64,000 nt of DNA from Runella zeae DSM 19591. Lineage in GTDB: Bacteria > Bacteroidota > Bacteroidia > Cytophagales > Spirosomataceae. The notes under the pieces were generated by a model. It was not told the DNA's origin and did no database searches. It was given only the letters and a program-made list of their open reading frames with translations. The stretch lies in NCBI RefSeq assembly GCF_000423565.1, contig NZ_KE384039.1, forward strand, positions 62,001-126,000. The letters are read 5' to 3'. Position numbers and translations under genes: made by a program. Below, one piece after another: positions 32,622-42,495 of the stretch (position 1 is its first letter; each line of letters begins with the position of its first letter).

Positions 32622-35498
32622 ATGAAAAAAATACTACTTCTGTTTGTGATATTGACCACTATCAAATCATCGTATGCCCAGATCTTTTACGTGACTCCTT
32701 CCGGGGCAGGTTCGAAAGACGGCTCTAACTGGTCCAATGCCTACGAAGGGAGTAAGTTGCAAGACGCCATCAATACGGCGGCAAGTTATGCTTCTTCCAA
32801 TAATACAACTTCGCAAGTATGGGTAGCAGCAGGGACGTATTACCCCACAGTGGATGCAGAGGGAAATGCAAACCCCGCTAATGCACGACATAAGACTTTT
32901 GTTATGAAAAATAATGTAGGGATTTATGGAGGGTTTCCTTCCACCGGCAATCCAACTATGAGTCAACGTAATTGGAAAACGAATGTTACTTTACTCAGCG
33001 GCGAAATTCAACAAGACAATGATATTTCGAATAACGTATATCATGTGTTTTTAAACGATAACAATGGACTTAACAACACCGCTATTATCGACGGAATTAC
33101 TATCTCATACGGTGCTGCCAACAATATAGAGGCACTTTATGAAGAACGTGGCGGCGGTATGTACAATTACCTATCATCACCTCGTATCAGCAATTGTACT
33201 TTTTCTTTTAATCAATCTGCCTATTTTGGAGGAGGGCTTACCACTTCTGATGCTACTCCTGAAATAGAGAATTGTACTTTCTTGAGCAATTCTTCAGATA
33301 CAGGAGGAGGTATTTGTAGTTTTGGAGAGTATGATTATAGTATTGTCAATTGCCTATTTATAAGCAATACTGCTAATACTTCAGGAGGTGGTATTTACAA
33401 CGGAGAAAGCCAACCGTTGATTCTTAATTGTACTCTAGTCAATAATTCGGCGAGCATTAATGGTAGTGGAGTTCATAATTGGCCCAATTCGTTTCCAACT
33501 TTAAAAAATTGTATCTTATGGAATTCAGGTGCTGCGGAGGTCGGAAATTCGGGAGGGTCTAGTACAACGTATGTTAATTGCCTCATCAAAGGCTTAAATC
33601 CCGGCGGTAGCAACTTAGACGGTACCAATTCTAATAATACTCCTTTGTTTGTAGATGATGCTAATAACGATTTTCGTTTGTTACCTTGTTCGCCAGGGGT
33701 CAATCAAGGCGATAATACCGGGGTGCTTGCCAAGGACTTTGACGGTAATAATCGAATTTTTGGTGGAACAGTTGATTTAGGCGCATTTGAATTGCAAAGT
33801 ACTACCTTGCTAGTGATTAATGTTTCTTCTTCTTCTAGTCCTACTACTTGTGGAGGAAGCAATGGAACCATTGAATTGTCTGGCCTTTTGGCTAGTGTAG
33901 CTTATACTATCAATTATAAAAAAGACGGCAATGCTGTTTCGGGTACTGAGTATACAAGTGATGCAAATGGTATCATTACACTCTCTGATTTAAGCGCAGG
34001 CAATTATACGGATATTGTTGCTACCCGGGGAGTTTGTGTTAGTAATCCCGTTTCAAAACAGCTTTCAGATCCAGCGCTTCCTTCTATTACCTTAGGTAGT
34101 ATTGCCGAAATTTGCCCTGGAGGTACCTCTTTTAGTATTCCCTTTTCAAATCCTGACAATGCTCCTACTTCTTACTCATTGTCAGGAACTGGCTTGACCA
34201 GCGTCACCGACGGGGCATTGCCAAGTAGCCCTATCATGGTTTCATTAAACGAACCTGCTGAGACAGGGAGTTATTCATTTTCGCTGACTGTAAAAAACGC
34301 CAACAACTGCATCTCCACAGAACTCATAGGTTCGGTGGTGGTGAAAGCAGTACCTGTGGCGAGTTTGTTATCATCCAACGGGCCATTGTGTGGAAAAGGC
34401 AATGCTATTTTTGAAGTAAATGGCACCTCAGGAGCAACCCTAAATTATACTTTAACGGGTCTGGCTGGTACGCAAACACTATTGTTGAATGGAAGCAATC
34501 AGCAAATTTCTGCTTCTGATATTACAGCTAATACAACCTTAACTTTACTCAACGTTATCTCCAACACCACTCCAGCATGTACGACGGCTCTAAGTTCCTC
34601 GACTACGGTGGTAGTCAATGTTGTTCCTTCTGTATTTACCCTTAGCAGCAACAATACAGTATGCCAGAGTAATCCCAATGCTAATCCACCTGCGCTAACA
34701 CCGATATTGTCAGGCTCAGAAATTGGAGTGACTTATCAGCTTCAGCGAGATGGTATCAATGTGGGTACACTTATGAATGGTACAGGAAATGTGCTAGGTT
34801 TTGGTGGACAAACCGTAGTAGGAACTTACACTGTGATGGCGAAAACGACCGTAGGTGGTTGTACGGCCCAAATGAGTGGAGCAGTAAATCCTGCTACATT
34901 GATTGTTGGAACGATACCTTCCGTATTTTCAGTGACAGGAGGAGGAAGCTATTGTAAAAATGGGGCAGGAGTAGCGATAGGGCTGAATGGTTCTCAAGTA
35001 GGGGTTAACTATCAGCTTCGACGTAGTGGTCTGAATGTAGGCAGTGCAGTAGCGGGGACAGGAAGTGGCATTAGTTTTGGGAATCAGACAGCGGCGGGTA
35101 GCTATACAGTGGTGGCAATAGAGGATGTGGCTGGTTGTAGTCGTAATATGAGTGGAGCCAAAACCGTGACTATCAATAATAACTGTAGTGCGAGAGAAAG
35201 TATTGCTTCTTGGGAGCAAGAAGATAATATAACATCAGAGGATGGTTGGGCGATGATAGCTCCTAATCCTGTGATTGGAGAAAGCTTTCAATTACAAGTA
35301 AAAGGACAATCACATCAAAAGATTAACTGGGAAATAATGAATCTACAAGGGCAGATAGTGCAGCAAAATAAATTTGAAACAGAGGCTTATTTACACAAGC
35401 AGCTAGTAGAAGTGAGAGGACTAAAAGTAGGTGTTTACGTGTTGCAAGTAATGGCAGAGAATCGTAAAACTACGCTGAAACTAATCAAAGTCAATTAA
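32622..35498 (+). CDS. Large secreted protein with right-handed beta-helix and T9SS sorting domain
   Basis: A 958-residue exported protein. After a signal peptide ending near SSYAQ, residues about 21-390 form a parallel beta-helix of the choice-of-anchor Q type (YVTPSGAGSKDGSNWSNAY, repeated NCTF and GGGI units, then DLGAFELQ). Residues about 395-870 are repeated Ig-like modules rich in Gly, Ser, Thr and Val. The last 80 residues (IAPNPVIGESFQLQV, NLQGQIVQ, VGVYVLQVMAENRKTTLKLI) are a type A C-terminal domain for type IX secretion. It should be surface-attached or released; adhesion or glycan binding is inferred. Confidence 0.88.
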   Translation: MKKILLLFVILTTIKSSYAQIFYVTPSGAGSKDGSNWSNAYEGSKLQDAINTAASYASSNNTTSQVWVAAGTYYPTVDAEGNANPANARHKTFVMKNNVGIYGGFPSTGNPTMSQRNWKTNVTLLSGEIQQDNDISNNVYHVFLNDNNGLNNTAIIDGITISYGAANNIEALYEERGGGMYNYLSSPRISNCTFSFNQSAYFGGGLTTSDATPEIENCTFLSNSSDTGGGICSFGEYDYSIVNCLFISNTANTSGGGIYNGESQPLILNCTLVNNSASINGSGVHNWPNSFPTLKNCILWNSGAAEVGNSGGSSTTYVNCLIKGLNPGGSNLDGTNSNNTPLFVDDANNDFRLLPCSPGVNQGDNTGVLAKDFDGNNRIFGGTVDLGAFELQSTTLLVINVSSSSSPTTCGGSNGTIELSGLLASVAYTINYKKDGNAVSGTEYTSDANGIITLSDLSAGNYTDIVATRGVCVSNPVSKQLSDPALPSITLGSIAEICPGGTSFSIPFSNPDNAPTSYSLSGTGLTSVTDGALPSSPIMVSLNEPAETGSYSFSLTVKNANNCISTELIGSVVVKAVPVASLLSSNGPLCGKGNAIFEVNGTSGATLNYTLTGLAGTQTLLLNGSNQQISASDITANTTLTLLNVISNTTPACTTALSSSTTVVVNVVPSVFTLSSNNTVCQSNPNANPPALTPILSGSEIGVTYQLQRDGINVGTLMNGTGNVLGFGGQTVVGTYTVMAKTTVGGCTAQMSGAVNPATLIVGTIPSVFSVTGGGSYCKNGAGVAIGLNGSQVGVNYQLRRSGLNVGSAVAGTGSGISFGNQTAAGSYTVVAIEDVAGCSRNMSGAKTVTINNNCSARESIASWEQEDNITSEDGWAMIAPNPVIGESFQLQVKGQSHQKINWEIMNLQGQIVQQNKFETEAYLHKQLVEVRGLKVGVYVLQVMAENRKTTLKLIKVN

Positions 35499-35571
35499 AT
35501 GCTTACGTAAAACTGGTAATTGTGACTATCCGTTAAAACCTAGAAATCATATCCTATCGTTATTCATACAA

Positions 35572-35601
35572 AAAAAACCTCAGTTTCGTCTGAGGTTTTT
35601 T
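35572..35601. terminator. Bidirectional terminator
   Basis: AAAAAACCTCAG-TTTCGT-CTGAGGTTTTTT is a 12-bp stem with A and T tracts on both sides. It lies between the convergent T9SS cargo gene and the FG-GAP gene and can end transcription from both. Confidence 0.9.
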
Positions 35602-35624
35602 GATATAAGGCGAATCGGCTATCT

Positions 35625-36854
35625 TTATTTTTTCAATTGATTTTCAAACAAAAACACGCCATTTTTATTGGCAATGACGATGTCGGGCTTGCTGTCTTTG
35701 TTCATGTCTTGCACTACGATATTAAGGCCCGCTCCCGAATCGTTGTCGATGACATGTTCTTTCCAGTAGGGTTTTTGGCTGGGCGTAAACTCAAACCACA
35801 ACAGATAAGCGGCGTCGGCGTCGCCGGGGTCGCGACCGTGGTGAGCCAAAAAGCGTTTCCCGGTGATGTACTCTTTTTTGCCATCACCATTGATGTCGGC
35901 CATGATAGAAGAGTGAGTTTGGGCGGTAGTAGTGCTCATGAGTTGGGTTTGGAAATTGAGTTTCCCATTGGCATCGGTGATTTGTTGATGCCACCAAACT
36001 CCCAAGGCATGAGCCGAAGCACTTATTACATCGTTTTTGCCATCGCCATCCACATCTATGATGTGCATGTGAGAACAAGGTTCACCGAGGTTGGCAGGGT
36101 GAAATACCCAATTTCCCGATTTAATGTCCTTTGTGCCTTCAAACCACCCTTCGCGTACCACCACATCTTTGATACCATCTTTGTTGATATCACCGTAGCC
36201 AATTCCGTGAGAAAAGCTTTCGGTTCCCGGTACATTTTCGGCACTTAACGGAAACCGTTGCCATTCTGTTTGCCCACGTTTGGTAGGAGCTTTGAGCCAC
36301 ACAATTTGTTTTTTTGCTCTATCACCGCACAAAATATCCAATCGGCCGTCGTTGTCTATGTCCACAAATCCTGGTGATTCATTAGCTACGCCCACCGAAT
36401 CTGCAATGATATGTTTTTTCCAAATGCCTGGTTTATTGTGAGGGTTTTCAAACCAAAAGGCGGGTTTGCCCGGAAAATCAACAATGACCACGTCGTCCCA
36501 GCCGTCCAGATTTACATCCATGCCTAGATTGAGGAAAGAATTAGAGTATTCTTTGCGTGGATTAAAAACCCGCGAAAACATCCCAAAACCAACAGTTTCT
36601 TGGGTTTTGTCGTTGGGGGAAAGTTCGGCGGGAGCCATTTGATGCTTGGTCCAAGAAGGTGCTTCAAACCAATAATACCCTGCAATGATGTCGAGTTTAC
36701 CATCTTTGTTAAGGTCGGCTACGGCTACTCCTTCGGATATAAAATCGCCCGTGATTTTTGTTTTCTTAAAATCAGTAGAAAACGATTGACCGTAGGCCAT
36801 ACTCACCCCCCAGGCGGCCATAAACCCTAACAAGATTTTAGTGTGATAAGTCAT
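35625..36854 (-). CDS. Secreted FG-GAP/VCBS-repeat beta-propeller protein
   Basis: A 409-residue exported protein with a signal peptide (ILLGFMAAWGVSMAYG then QSF). It carries seven calcium-binding FG-GAP/VCBS units: DLNKDGKLDII, DVNLDGWDDVVI, DIDNDGRLDIL, DINKDGIKDVV, DVDGDGKNDVI, DINGDGKKEYI and DMNKDSKPDIV. It should fold as a seven-bladed propeller. It ends a minus-strand group with a cupredoxin-dehydrogenase fusion 31 bases upstream. Such proteins accompany oxidative sugar-degradation genes in Planctomycetes and some Bacteroidota. Its exact role (binding or lyase-like) is unknown. Confidence 0.83.
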   Translation of the reverse strand: MTYHTKILLGFMAAWGVSMAYGQSFSTDFKKTKITGDFISEGVAVADLNKDGKLDIIAGYYWFEAPSWTKHQMAPAELSPNDKTQETVGFGMFSRVFNPRKEYSNSFLNLGMDVNLDGWDDVVIVDFPGKPAFWFENPHNKPGIWKKHIIADSVGVANESPGFVDIDNDGRLDILCGDRAKKQIVWLKAPTKRGQTEWQRFPLSAENVPGTESFSHGIGYGDINKDGIKDVVVREGWFEGTKDIKSGNWVFHPANLGEPCSHMHIIDVDGDGKNDVISASAHALGVWWHQQITDANGKLNFQTQLMSTTTAQTHSSIMADINGDGKKEYITGKRFLAHHGRDPGDADAAYLLWFEFTPSQKPYWKEHVIDNDSGAGLNIVVQDMNKDSKPDIVIANKNGVFLFENQLKK

Positions 36855-36885
36855 CTTTTTGTGTGTTTTCTGCTTTTGGTTCTAC

Positions 36886-39735
36886 CTACTCCGCCGTATT
36901 TCCTAGTACTTTGTCAATCAACATTTGGGTTTCGTGGTGCTCATGAGAATGCCCCTGTCCCAATCTACTTCTCAGTTCTTTCAAGAGGTTTTTTGCCTCA
37001 TCGGTACCAAGAGCGGCTATGCGCTGAATGGTATAAGGCAGGTGATTGGGCATAACCGACTTTTCGGCCCATTGGAGCAATCTTTTTGCATCCACAGTGG
37101 CCAGAGGCTCGGTAGCATACCAGATCATCAACGGCAGATTATGGTCAGCAATGTCTTCTTCCTTTTTTGACAGCGCTTCTACTATATTCCAACGCTGCGC
37201 AAGTGGCAGGCGCTGTATGCCAGAAGCAAGGTAGAGGCGTACCAAGGCGGAGGGGTCTTTTTTAGCTAAGTCTTCTAATTTACGCAATGTTTCTGGTAAA
37301 ATACCCTTGTTTTCTACCAATAATTGTACGGCCCAGCTTCTGACATACTCGTTAGTGTTTGACAATAAAGCTGCCAATTCTTTTTCTGTAAGCCCTTTTG
37401 TGACGTGCAAGGCCCACAGCGCACGAAGTTTACGAGTAGCATCGGGGTTTTTAGCTAGTATTTCTTTGAGAGCAGCGTGTACTTTCGGGTTGGGGCCACG
37501 TTCTTGCAAAATCGTCCGGGCCTGTCTTACATACCATTCGTTTTTGTGAAGTTGATAATTCACCAACTCTGCATCCGAGGCTTTGGTCAAATCTACTTTT
37601 ACCCATTTGTCATTTTCGTGGGTAATTTTGAAAATACGCCCCATCGTTTTGTCGTGTACGTCGGGATTGGAGCTGTGGCATTGGTTTTTGTCATACCAAT
37701 CGATGGCAAATACCGAGCCGCTTGGGTCGTATTTGAAATTGAGCCACTGCGACCACGAATCGTTCATGGCCATGAAATCGTCGCGGTGGCGTACCACATA
37801 TCCTGAACCTTTGCGCTCAGGGTGGTCGCGGTTGAAGCGTGCACCGTTGATATTGTTCATGAAGATTTCGTTGCGATATTCCTGCGGCCAAGAGCCTCCT
37901 AGATAGACCATTGCGCCTGCGTGGGCGTGTCCCCCTCCTTTGGAAGCAGAGCGGAAATTGCCCGCGTGAGGACCACGTTCACCCACCCAATGCACGTGGT
38001 CGGCGGCGGTTTTGATGTCGTCGTAGGTGTAAGGATTGAAGTGCTTGCCTGCTTGTCGCTGATAACGAGCATTTTGGATGATATGGTACATGTGCGGAAT
38101 CACACAGGCAGTGATAAAGGGATGTCCATAATCGTTAAAATCAATCCCCCAAGGATTGCTCGTACCTTCTGCAAAAACCTCAAATTGATGAGTCGTAGGA
38201 TGGTAGCGCCACACGCCTGCGTTGATTTTGGTGCGCTCAGAATCAGGAGCGCCTGGCTTGCCTACATTGGAGTGCGTAAAGACCCCGTGCGTACCATAAA
38301 GCCAGCCATCAGGCCCCCAGCGGAGGCTGTTCAGCGTCTCGTGGGTATCTTGCATTCCCCAGCCGTCGAGGAGCTTTTGGGGTGGGCCTGCGGGTTTGTC
38401 ATTTTTTGCATCTATCGGAACATATAATAGGTAAGGGGCAGCTCCTAGCCATACGCCGCCCATGCCTACTTCCATGCCACTTACCAGATTGAGCCCTTCC
38501 ATAAATACTTTCCGACTGTCGAGGGTACCATCGCCATTTGTATCTTCAAAAATCAAAATACGGTCGCGGCCTTGTCCTTCGGGTGCAGGAACAGGGTAGG
38601 TATGAGCTTCTACTACCCAAAGCCGCCCACGGGCATCAATCGTAAAACAAATAGGGCGCACTACATCAGGCTCGGCGGCGGCGAGGGTGATTTTAAAACC
38701 CTTGGGAGGGGTCATGGCTTTGGCCGCTTCGAGCCCCGAAAGACCCGCATTCAAGACGGGGTTGAGGGGAGGAAGGATGATAATATCTTTTTGCTTGAGT
38801 TCATTCGGAAACTCAGGGCGGCTAGGATAAAACTGAAAATCGTCAAAATTGATATGCGCCCATTTGTCGTGAGGGATGTAGGGGATTTGGGAAATACCCG
38901 TTTCGTCGTCAATGATTTTGATGTAAATGTCTTTGTTGAGATGCCCTTGCAAGTCTACCACTACAGGCTGTAAATTGGAGCGTCCTTGTCCGGTGATGCT
39001 AAAAATGATTTTGTGGGTAGCAGCGTCTAGAAGCTCCACTCGTGTATCTTGCAATGCCCCTCCCGAAACCCGAAAAGCGGCAAAAGGCTGAGTGACTTTG
39101 AAAGGAACGGAAGTAAGTGTACCTGTAGCCTTGGCATTGACGGTGCCTCCACTGCTCACAAAGTAGTTACCTTCAAAACCAATTTTCATTTCTTTTTCAT
39201 GCATCGGTGAGGGAGTCTGCGAAATCAAAGCATTGGCGAAAGCAGTACCCGTAGCAGTCCAATCTTTTAGAGTGCCAGCTTCAAAATTCAAATTGAGAGG
39301 CTGACCGTCTTTTTGGGGAAGTTGCCCTGGCACGACTTTAGTCGTAATGTCACCTAGTACTACTTCAATGTTGCCGACCATGCCCGCTGCGCGGTGACCG
39401 GGTACGGAGCAGTAATATACGTCGCTGTTTTCGGCCACGAAGGTGATACTAGTATGCGCTCCTTTTTCCATGATGGTTTTACTTTTGACGCCTTTTTTCT
39501 CAAGGGCTATATCATGCGTCATCAGTTCGGCATTGGTAATGGAAATTCGCACGTTCTCACCTTTTTTGACACGTAAGGTAGGATTGCGGGTGCCGTCGGG
39601 ACCAAAATACCCGACCATAGAAGCTTCAAGCGAAAACTCACGGTCGATGGGGGCGTTGTCGTTTTGCCCCAAAACCCATTGTGAGGCAAAACAACAGACC
39701 GCAAGCAAAGGTACAAGCAGACGATTTAGATGCAT
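36886..39735 (-). CDS. PVC-type membrane-bound dehydrogenase propeller with N-terminal cupredoxin domain
   Basis: A 949-residue exported protein. After the signal peptide (ending near VLGQ), a plastocyanin/azurin-like domain shows a complete type-1 copper site: H74 (MTHDI), C109 and H114 (YYCSVPGH), M119. A carbohydrate-binding-like beta domain (about 130-310) follows. Next comes the PVC-type dehydrogenase propeller (about 345-720: PPKGFKITLAAAEPDVVRP, DARGRLWVVEAHTYPVP, GHAHAGAMVYLGGSWP). HEAT-like repeats lie C-terminally. The CxxCH haem motif that often ends such proteins is absent; the tail is a histidine-rich GHSHEHHETQ. The copper domain may replace the haem as electron carrier. Confidence 0.8.
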   Translation of the reverse strand: MHLNRLLVPLLAVCCFASQWVLGQNDNAPIDREFSLEASMVGYFGPDGTRNPTLRVKKGENVRISITNAELMTHDIALEKKGVKSKTIMEKGAHTSITFVAENSDVYYCSVPGHRAAGMVGNIEVVLGDITTKVVPGQLPQKDGQPLNLNFEAGTLKDWTATGTAFANALISQTPSPMHEKEMKIGFEGNYFVSSGGTVNAKATGTLTSVPFKVTQPFAAFRVSGGALQDTRVELLDAATHKIIFSITGQGRSNLQPVVVDLQGHLNKDIYIKIIDDETGISQIPYIPHDKWAHINFDDFQFYPSRPEFPNELKQKDIIILPPLNPVLNAGLSGLEAAKAMTPPKGFKITLAAAEPDVVRPICFTIDARGRLWVVEAHTYPVPAPEGQGRDRILIFEDTNGDGTLDSRKVFMEGLNLVSGMEVGMGGVWLGAAPYLLYVPIDAKNDKPAGPPQKLLDGWGMQDTHETLNSLRWGPDGWLYGTHGVFTHSNVGKPGAPDSERTKINAGVWRYHPTTHQFEVFAEGTSNPWGIDFNDYGHPFITACVIPHMYHIIQNARYQRQAGKHFNPYTYDDIKTAADHVHWVGERGPHAGNFRSASKGGGHAHAGAMVYLGGSWPQEYRNEIFMNNINGARFNRDHPERKGSGYVVRHRDDFMAMNDSWSQWLNFKYDPSGSVFAIDWYDKNQCHSSNPDVHDKTMGRIFKITHENDKWVKVDLTKASDAELVNYQLHKNEWYVRQARTILQERGPNPKVHAALKEILAKNPDATRKLRALWALHVTKGLTEKELAALLSNTNEYVRSWAVQLLVENKGILPETLRKLEDLAKKDPSALVRLYLASGIQRLPLAQRWNIVEALSKKEEDIADHNLPLMIWYATEPLATVDAKRLLQWAEKSVMPNHLPYTIQRIAALGTDEAKNLLKELRSRLGQGHSHEHHETQMLIDKVLGNTAE

Positions 39736-39927
39736 AATAAAAAGGGAAGGTTTGATTTTAAGAACAGATATAATTATTGGGGGAAATCAATTTATATGGC
39801 GTTTTGAACGAGTAGAAAAAAATAAATGTTTTGTTTATATACTGATAGTCAATGTGCTGTTGGTTCTTATTTTCTCTGTGATTTTTTATAAATATTATTC
39901 AGTTTTCATACTACTTACTTGATTCAG

Positions 39928-39960
39928 AAAGCCCAATAGCTATTGCCATTGGGCTTTTTT
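39928..39960. terminator. Hairpin after the DUF1080 gene
   Basis: AAAGCCCAAT (39928-39937) pairs with ATTGGGCTTT (39948-39957), followed on the plus strand by TTT. It lies in the 265-base gap between the dehydrogenase fusion and the DUF1080 gene. No other feature is evident in that gap. Confidence 0.65.
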
Positions 39961-40000
39961 GTATGCTAAATATGAGAGCGTAATGTCAGAGGGTAAAACC

Positions 40001-40777
40001 TTAAAAATCAGTATCAGATTTTGGAATACTCATTTTCTGAATCCAGATGTTGCGATAAAGTACATCATGGCCTTCGGCTTGAAGTTTGAGACCACCCGGC
40101 ACATCTGTGATGCCTTTGCCGCCGTCATTACCACCGTCGATACCCGAATTAGGCCCGCCCCATACTTGGTTGATGCGCTGGTTTTTGTGTACTTTTTTAC
40201 CATTGAAATACATGGTAAGCATGGCTTTTTCGACCAGTTTGCCGTCTTTGAATCTTGCGGCTCTAAATACGATATCGTAGGCATTCCATTTACCAACCCC
40301 ATTGTAGGCAAAGTAAGGAGAAGGGGTTTCGTTGATCACTGCCCCCATGCCATGAGAAGTAGTATCGCCGTCTAGTACTTGAATTTCGTAGCGATTTTGG
40401 AGATATACCCCACTATTGCCCCCTTTTTTCTGAATCAAAAATTCTATGTGTAATCTGAAATCTCGAAATTGGTCTTTGGTCACAATATCGGCAGCTCCGT
40501 ATTTGCCTCCCGCAGCAGCAGGGTCGTTGGTATTGAGAACCGTACCTTTGTCAACAGGGTCGTTGACAATAAACCATTTGATGGGTAAAGTGGCGGCCAA
40601 ACGAGGACCTTTCCAGTACGTCCATTTTTCGTCGAGCATCTTGCGCGACCCATCAAAATAAACTTCGGCACTCTTAGGCGCTTTTACTCCTACCCCTACT
40701 TGGGCGTGAAGAGTGCTACCCATGATAGTAGCCACGAAAACCAAAATGATAGATTTGGAGGTGTTTTTTTGAATCAT
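40001..40777 (-). CDS. Exported DUF1080 protein (3-keto-glycoside hydrolase family)
   Basis: A 258-residue secreted protein with a signal peptide (IILVFVATIMGSTLHAQ). Its DUF1080 domain has EVYFDGSRKM, a DFRLHIEFLIQKKGGNSGVY core, LQNRYEIQVLDG and GKWNAYDIVFRAARF, a concanavalin-like sandwich. Members of this family have been linked to hydrolysis of 3-keto-disaccharides. Together with a dehydrogenase propeller on the same strand, it could cleave glycosides that have first been oxidised at C3. The specificity here is inferred from family and neighbours only. Confidence 0.85.
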   Translation of the reverse strand: MIQKNTSKSIILVFVATIMGSTLHAQVGVGVKAPKSAEVYFDGSRKMLDEKWTYWKGPRLAATLPIKWFIVNDPVDKGTVLNTNDPAAAGGKYGAADIVTKDQFRDFRLHIEFLIQKKGGNSGVYLQNRYEIQVLDGDTTSHGMGAVINETPSPYFAYNGVGKWNAYDIVFRAARFKDGKLVEKAMLTMYFNGKKVHKNQRINQVWGGPNSGIDGGNDGGKGITDVPGGLKLQAEGHDVLYRNIWIQKMSIPKSDTDF

Positions 40778-40840
40778 AAAAAGAATATTTTGGATAGAAG
40801 GACGATTATGTATGAAAGAACGAAACCTTAAATTCTACTC

Positions 40841-41728
40841 TCAACGAGTCTCATAGACAAATAACGTAGAAGCTGAGTCGTCGTCGGGGACAAAATAAGC
40901 CCGAATGCCATTCGAGGCTGTTTCTACCCAAAAGGGGTTGTTGGTCATGGGTGCGCCGGTGGGCGACCATAGCGGAAGAGGGATTTGAAATACGGGACGT
41001 TTGTCGATGAGATTCACCAATTCAAGCCCCCCCATCGCATATACGGGAGACTCGGAAGAGGTGCGGTATTTGCGCAGCCCTCCGCAGAGCATTTGATGCT
41101 GCCCTACATAATGACAATCTTGATAATCCACATAAAACGAAGGATTGAGCAAACCTTTTTGAGAAGCGGCAAGCTTGATCTCAGGTTGTTGCTTAGCATC
41201 GAGCGGCCAAGTATAGAAGGTACGCGAGCCCCAGCTTATCCCCGTTAAGGCATGGGCTTGGGTGTCATGTACGATACCCCCGATATGGTCGCCAAACCGC
41301 ATCACTTCCTCTACTTTTAAGCTCTGTGGGTTTACTTTATAAATGATAGCTTGGCTTTTGGGGCGGTACTCGGCTACTGGCACCCAGATAAATTTTCCAT
41401 CAAAATCAATTCCTCCTGGATGATAAATGGCGCCTTCGCCAAGGGTGATTTGGGCGAGGAGTTTGCCGTTGGCGTCAAACTTAAAAAGGTGTCCTTTGCC
41501 TTCGCCGCCGTCGTTGTCTTGGCGTTTGCGAGTCACTTCGACCGAACTCATGTAGAAAACATTTCCGATTTTGACCATACCTTGGGGATGAAATGTAGGA
41601 AAAGACAGGGGAGTAGAGCGTACTAGCTCCCAAGGTGTATCGGGGCGGAGTTGCTTGACTTTTTCAACCAGCGCTTTTTGAGCTATTAATTGAATAGAAA
41701 AGAAGAAAAAAATAAAAAATGGCTTCAT
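40841..41728 (-). CDS. Exported DUF6454-like beta-propeller protein
   Basis: A protein of about 295 residues. The ATG at 41728 (MKPFFIFFFFSIQLIAQ) gives a clear signal peptide; an in-frame ATG at 41854 lies 42 codons upstream, inside the divergent ydcF-like gene. Pieces such as HPQGMVKIGNVFYMSS, GEGKGHLFKFDANGK, HPGGIDFDGKFIWVPVAEYRP and GGLRKYRTSSESPVY give a propeller-like pattern resembling DUF6454. It is the first gene of the minus-strand secreted group. The enzymatic role is unknown. Confidence 0.7.
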   Translation of the reverse strand: MKPFFIFFFFSIQLIAQKALVEKVKQLRPDTPWELVRSTPLSFPTFHPQGMVKIGNVFYMSSVEVTRKRQDNDGGEGKGHLFKFDANGKLLAQITLGEGAIYHPGGIDFDGKFIWVPVAEYRPKSQAIIYKVNPQSLKVEEVMRFGDHIGGIVHDTQAHALTGISWGSRTFYTWPLDAKQQPEIKLAASQKGLLNPSFYVDYQDCHYVGQHQMLCGGLRKYRTSSESPVYAMGGLELVNLIDKRPVFQIPLPLWSPTGAPMTNNPFWVETASNGIRAYFVPDDDSASTLFVYETR

Positions 41729-41839
41729 GTTTGGGCTATTTTTAACCACAGTTATGACTAAAATAAAAAGCAATTTTGGCCTTAAATCTTTTGTTAATTT
41801 TGGGTTTTTCAAACAAATACTAATCATAATTGTGGCAGT

Positions 41840-42484
41840 ATGGTATCTACGCACATTTTTTCATTGGCCCAAACCCTCTGGGACTACCATCATGTAAATC
41901 ATTTACTTCAAAAGTCGGATTGTATTTTGGTATTGGGCAGCCACGATTTGAGGGTAGCCGAAAGAGGGGCGGAGTTGTACTTAGAAGGATGGGCTCCTTT
42001 GTTGATATTTTCGGGAGGACTAGGGCGGCTTACCCAAGAGATTTGGTCGGAGCCAGAAGCTGATAAATTTGCTTCCATTGCGGTGCAGATGGGTGTTCCG
42101 AAAGAGGCTATTTTAATCGAAAACAAATCAACCAACACGGGTGAAAATATTTTGTTTACCCAACAACTTTTATCATCCAAAGACCTTGCGCCAGAGTCGT
42201 TTATTGTAGTTCAAAAACCTTATATGGAACGGCGAAGTTTTGCGACTTTCAAAAAACATTGGGCCGATAAGCAGCTTATAGTTACTTCCCCTCAAATCAA
42301 TTTTGAAGATTATCCCACTACCGAAATTTCGTTGGAAGAAGTGATACACATCATGGTGGGTGATTTGCAACGTATCAAAATCTACCCCGAAAAAGGTTTT
42401 CAAGTATATCAAGAAATACCCGCTCAGGTTTGGGCAGCTTACGAAGAATTAGTGGCTTTGGGCTATGATTCTCATTTGGTGTAG
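41840..42484 (+). CDS. YdcF-family protein (DUF218)
   Basis: A 214-residue soluble protein of the YdcF/DUF218 family, which binds SAM in E. coli YdcF and may act in envelope metabolism. Family pieces are CILVLGSHDLRVAERGAELY, LLIFSGGLG, EADKFASIAVQMGVPKEAIL and ENKSTNTGENILF. It has no membrane anchor, unlike the SanA/ElyC branch. It is transcribed alone, divergently from the secreted group. Its last 17 coding bases are duplicated in the hairpin that follows. Confidence 0.85.
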   Translation: MVSTHIFSLAQTLWDYHHVNHLLQKSDCILVLGSHDLRVAERGAELYLEGWAPLLIFSGGLGRLTQEIWSEPEADKFASIAVQMGVPKEAILIENKSTNTGENILFTQQLLSSKDLAPESFIVVQKPYMERRSFATFKKHWADKQLIVTSPQINFEDYPTTEISLEEVIHIMVGDLQRIKIYPEKGFQVYQEIPAQVWAAYEELVALGYDSHLV

Positions 42485-42495
42485 TTCAGACTTAT

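Noticed and set aside
35637-36248. Plus-strand frame of 203 codons across the FG-GAP gene
   Set aside because: It is antisense to seven clear FG-GAP repeats and shows no domain of its own.
39443-39922. Plus-strand frame of 159 codons near the cupredoxin start
   Set aside because: Most of it is antisense to the copper-binding domain, and the rest is AT-rich intergenic sequence.
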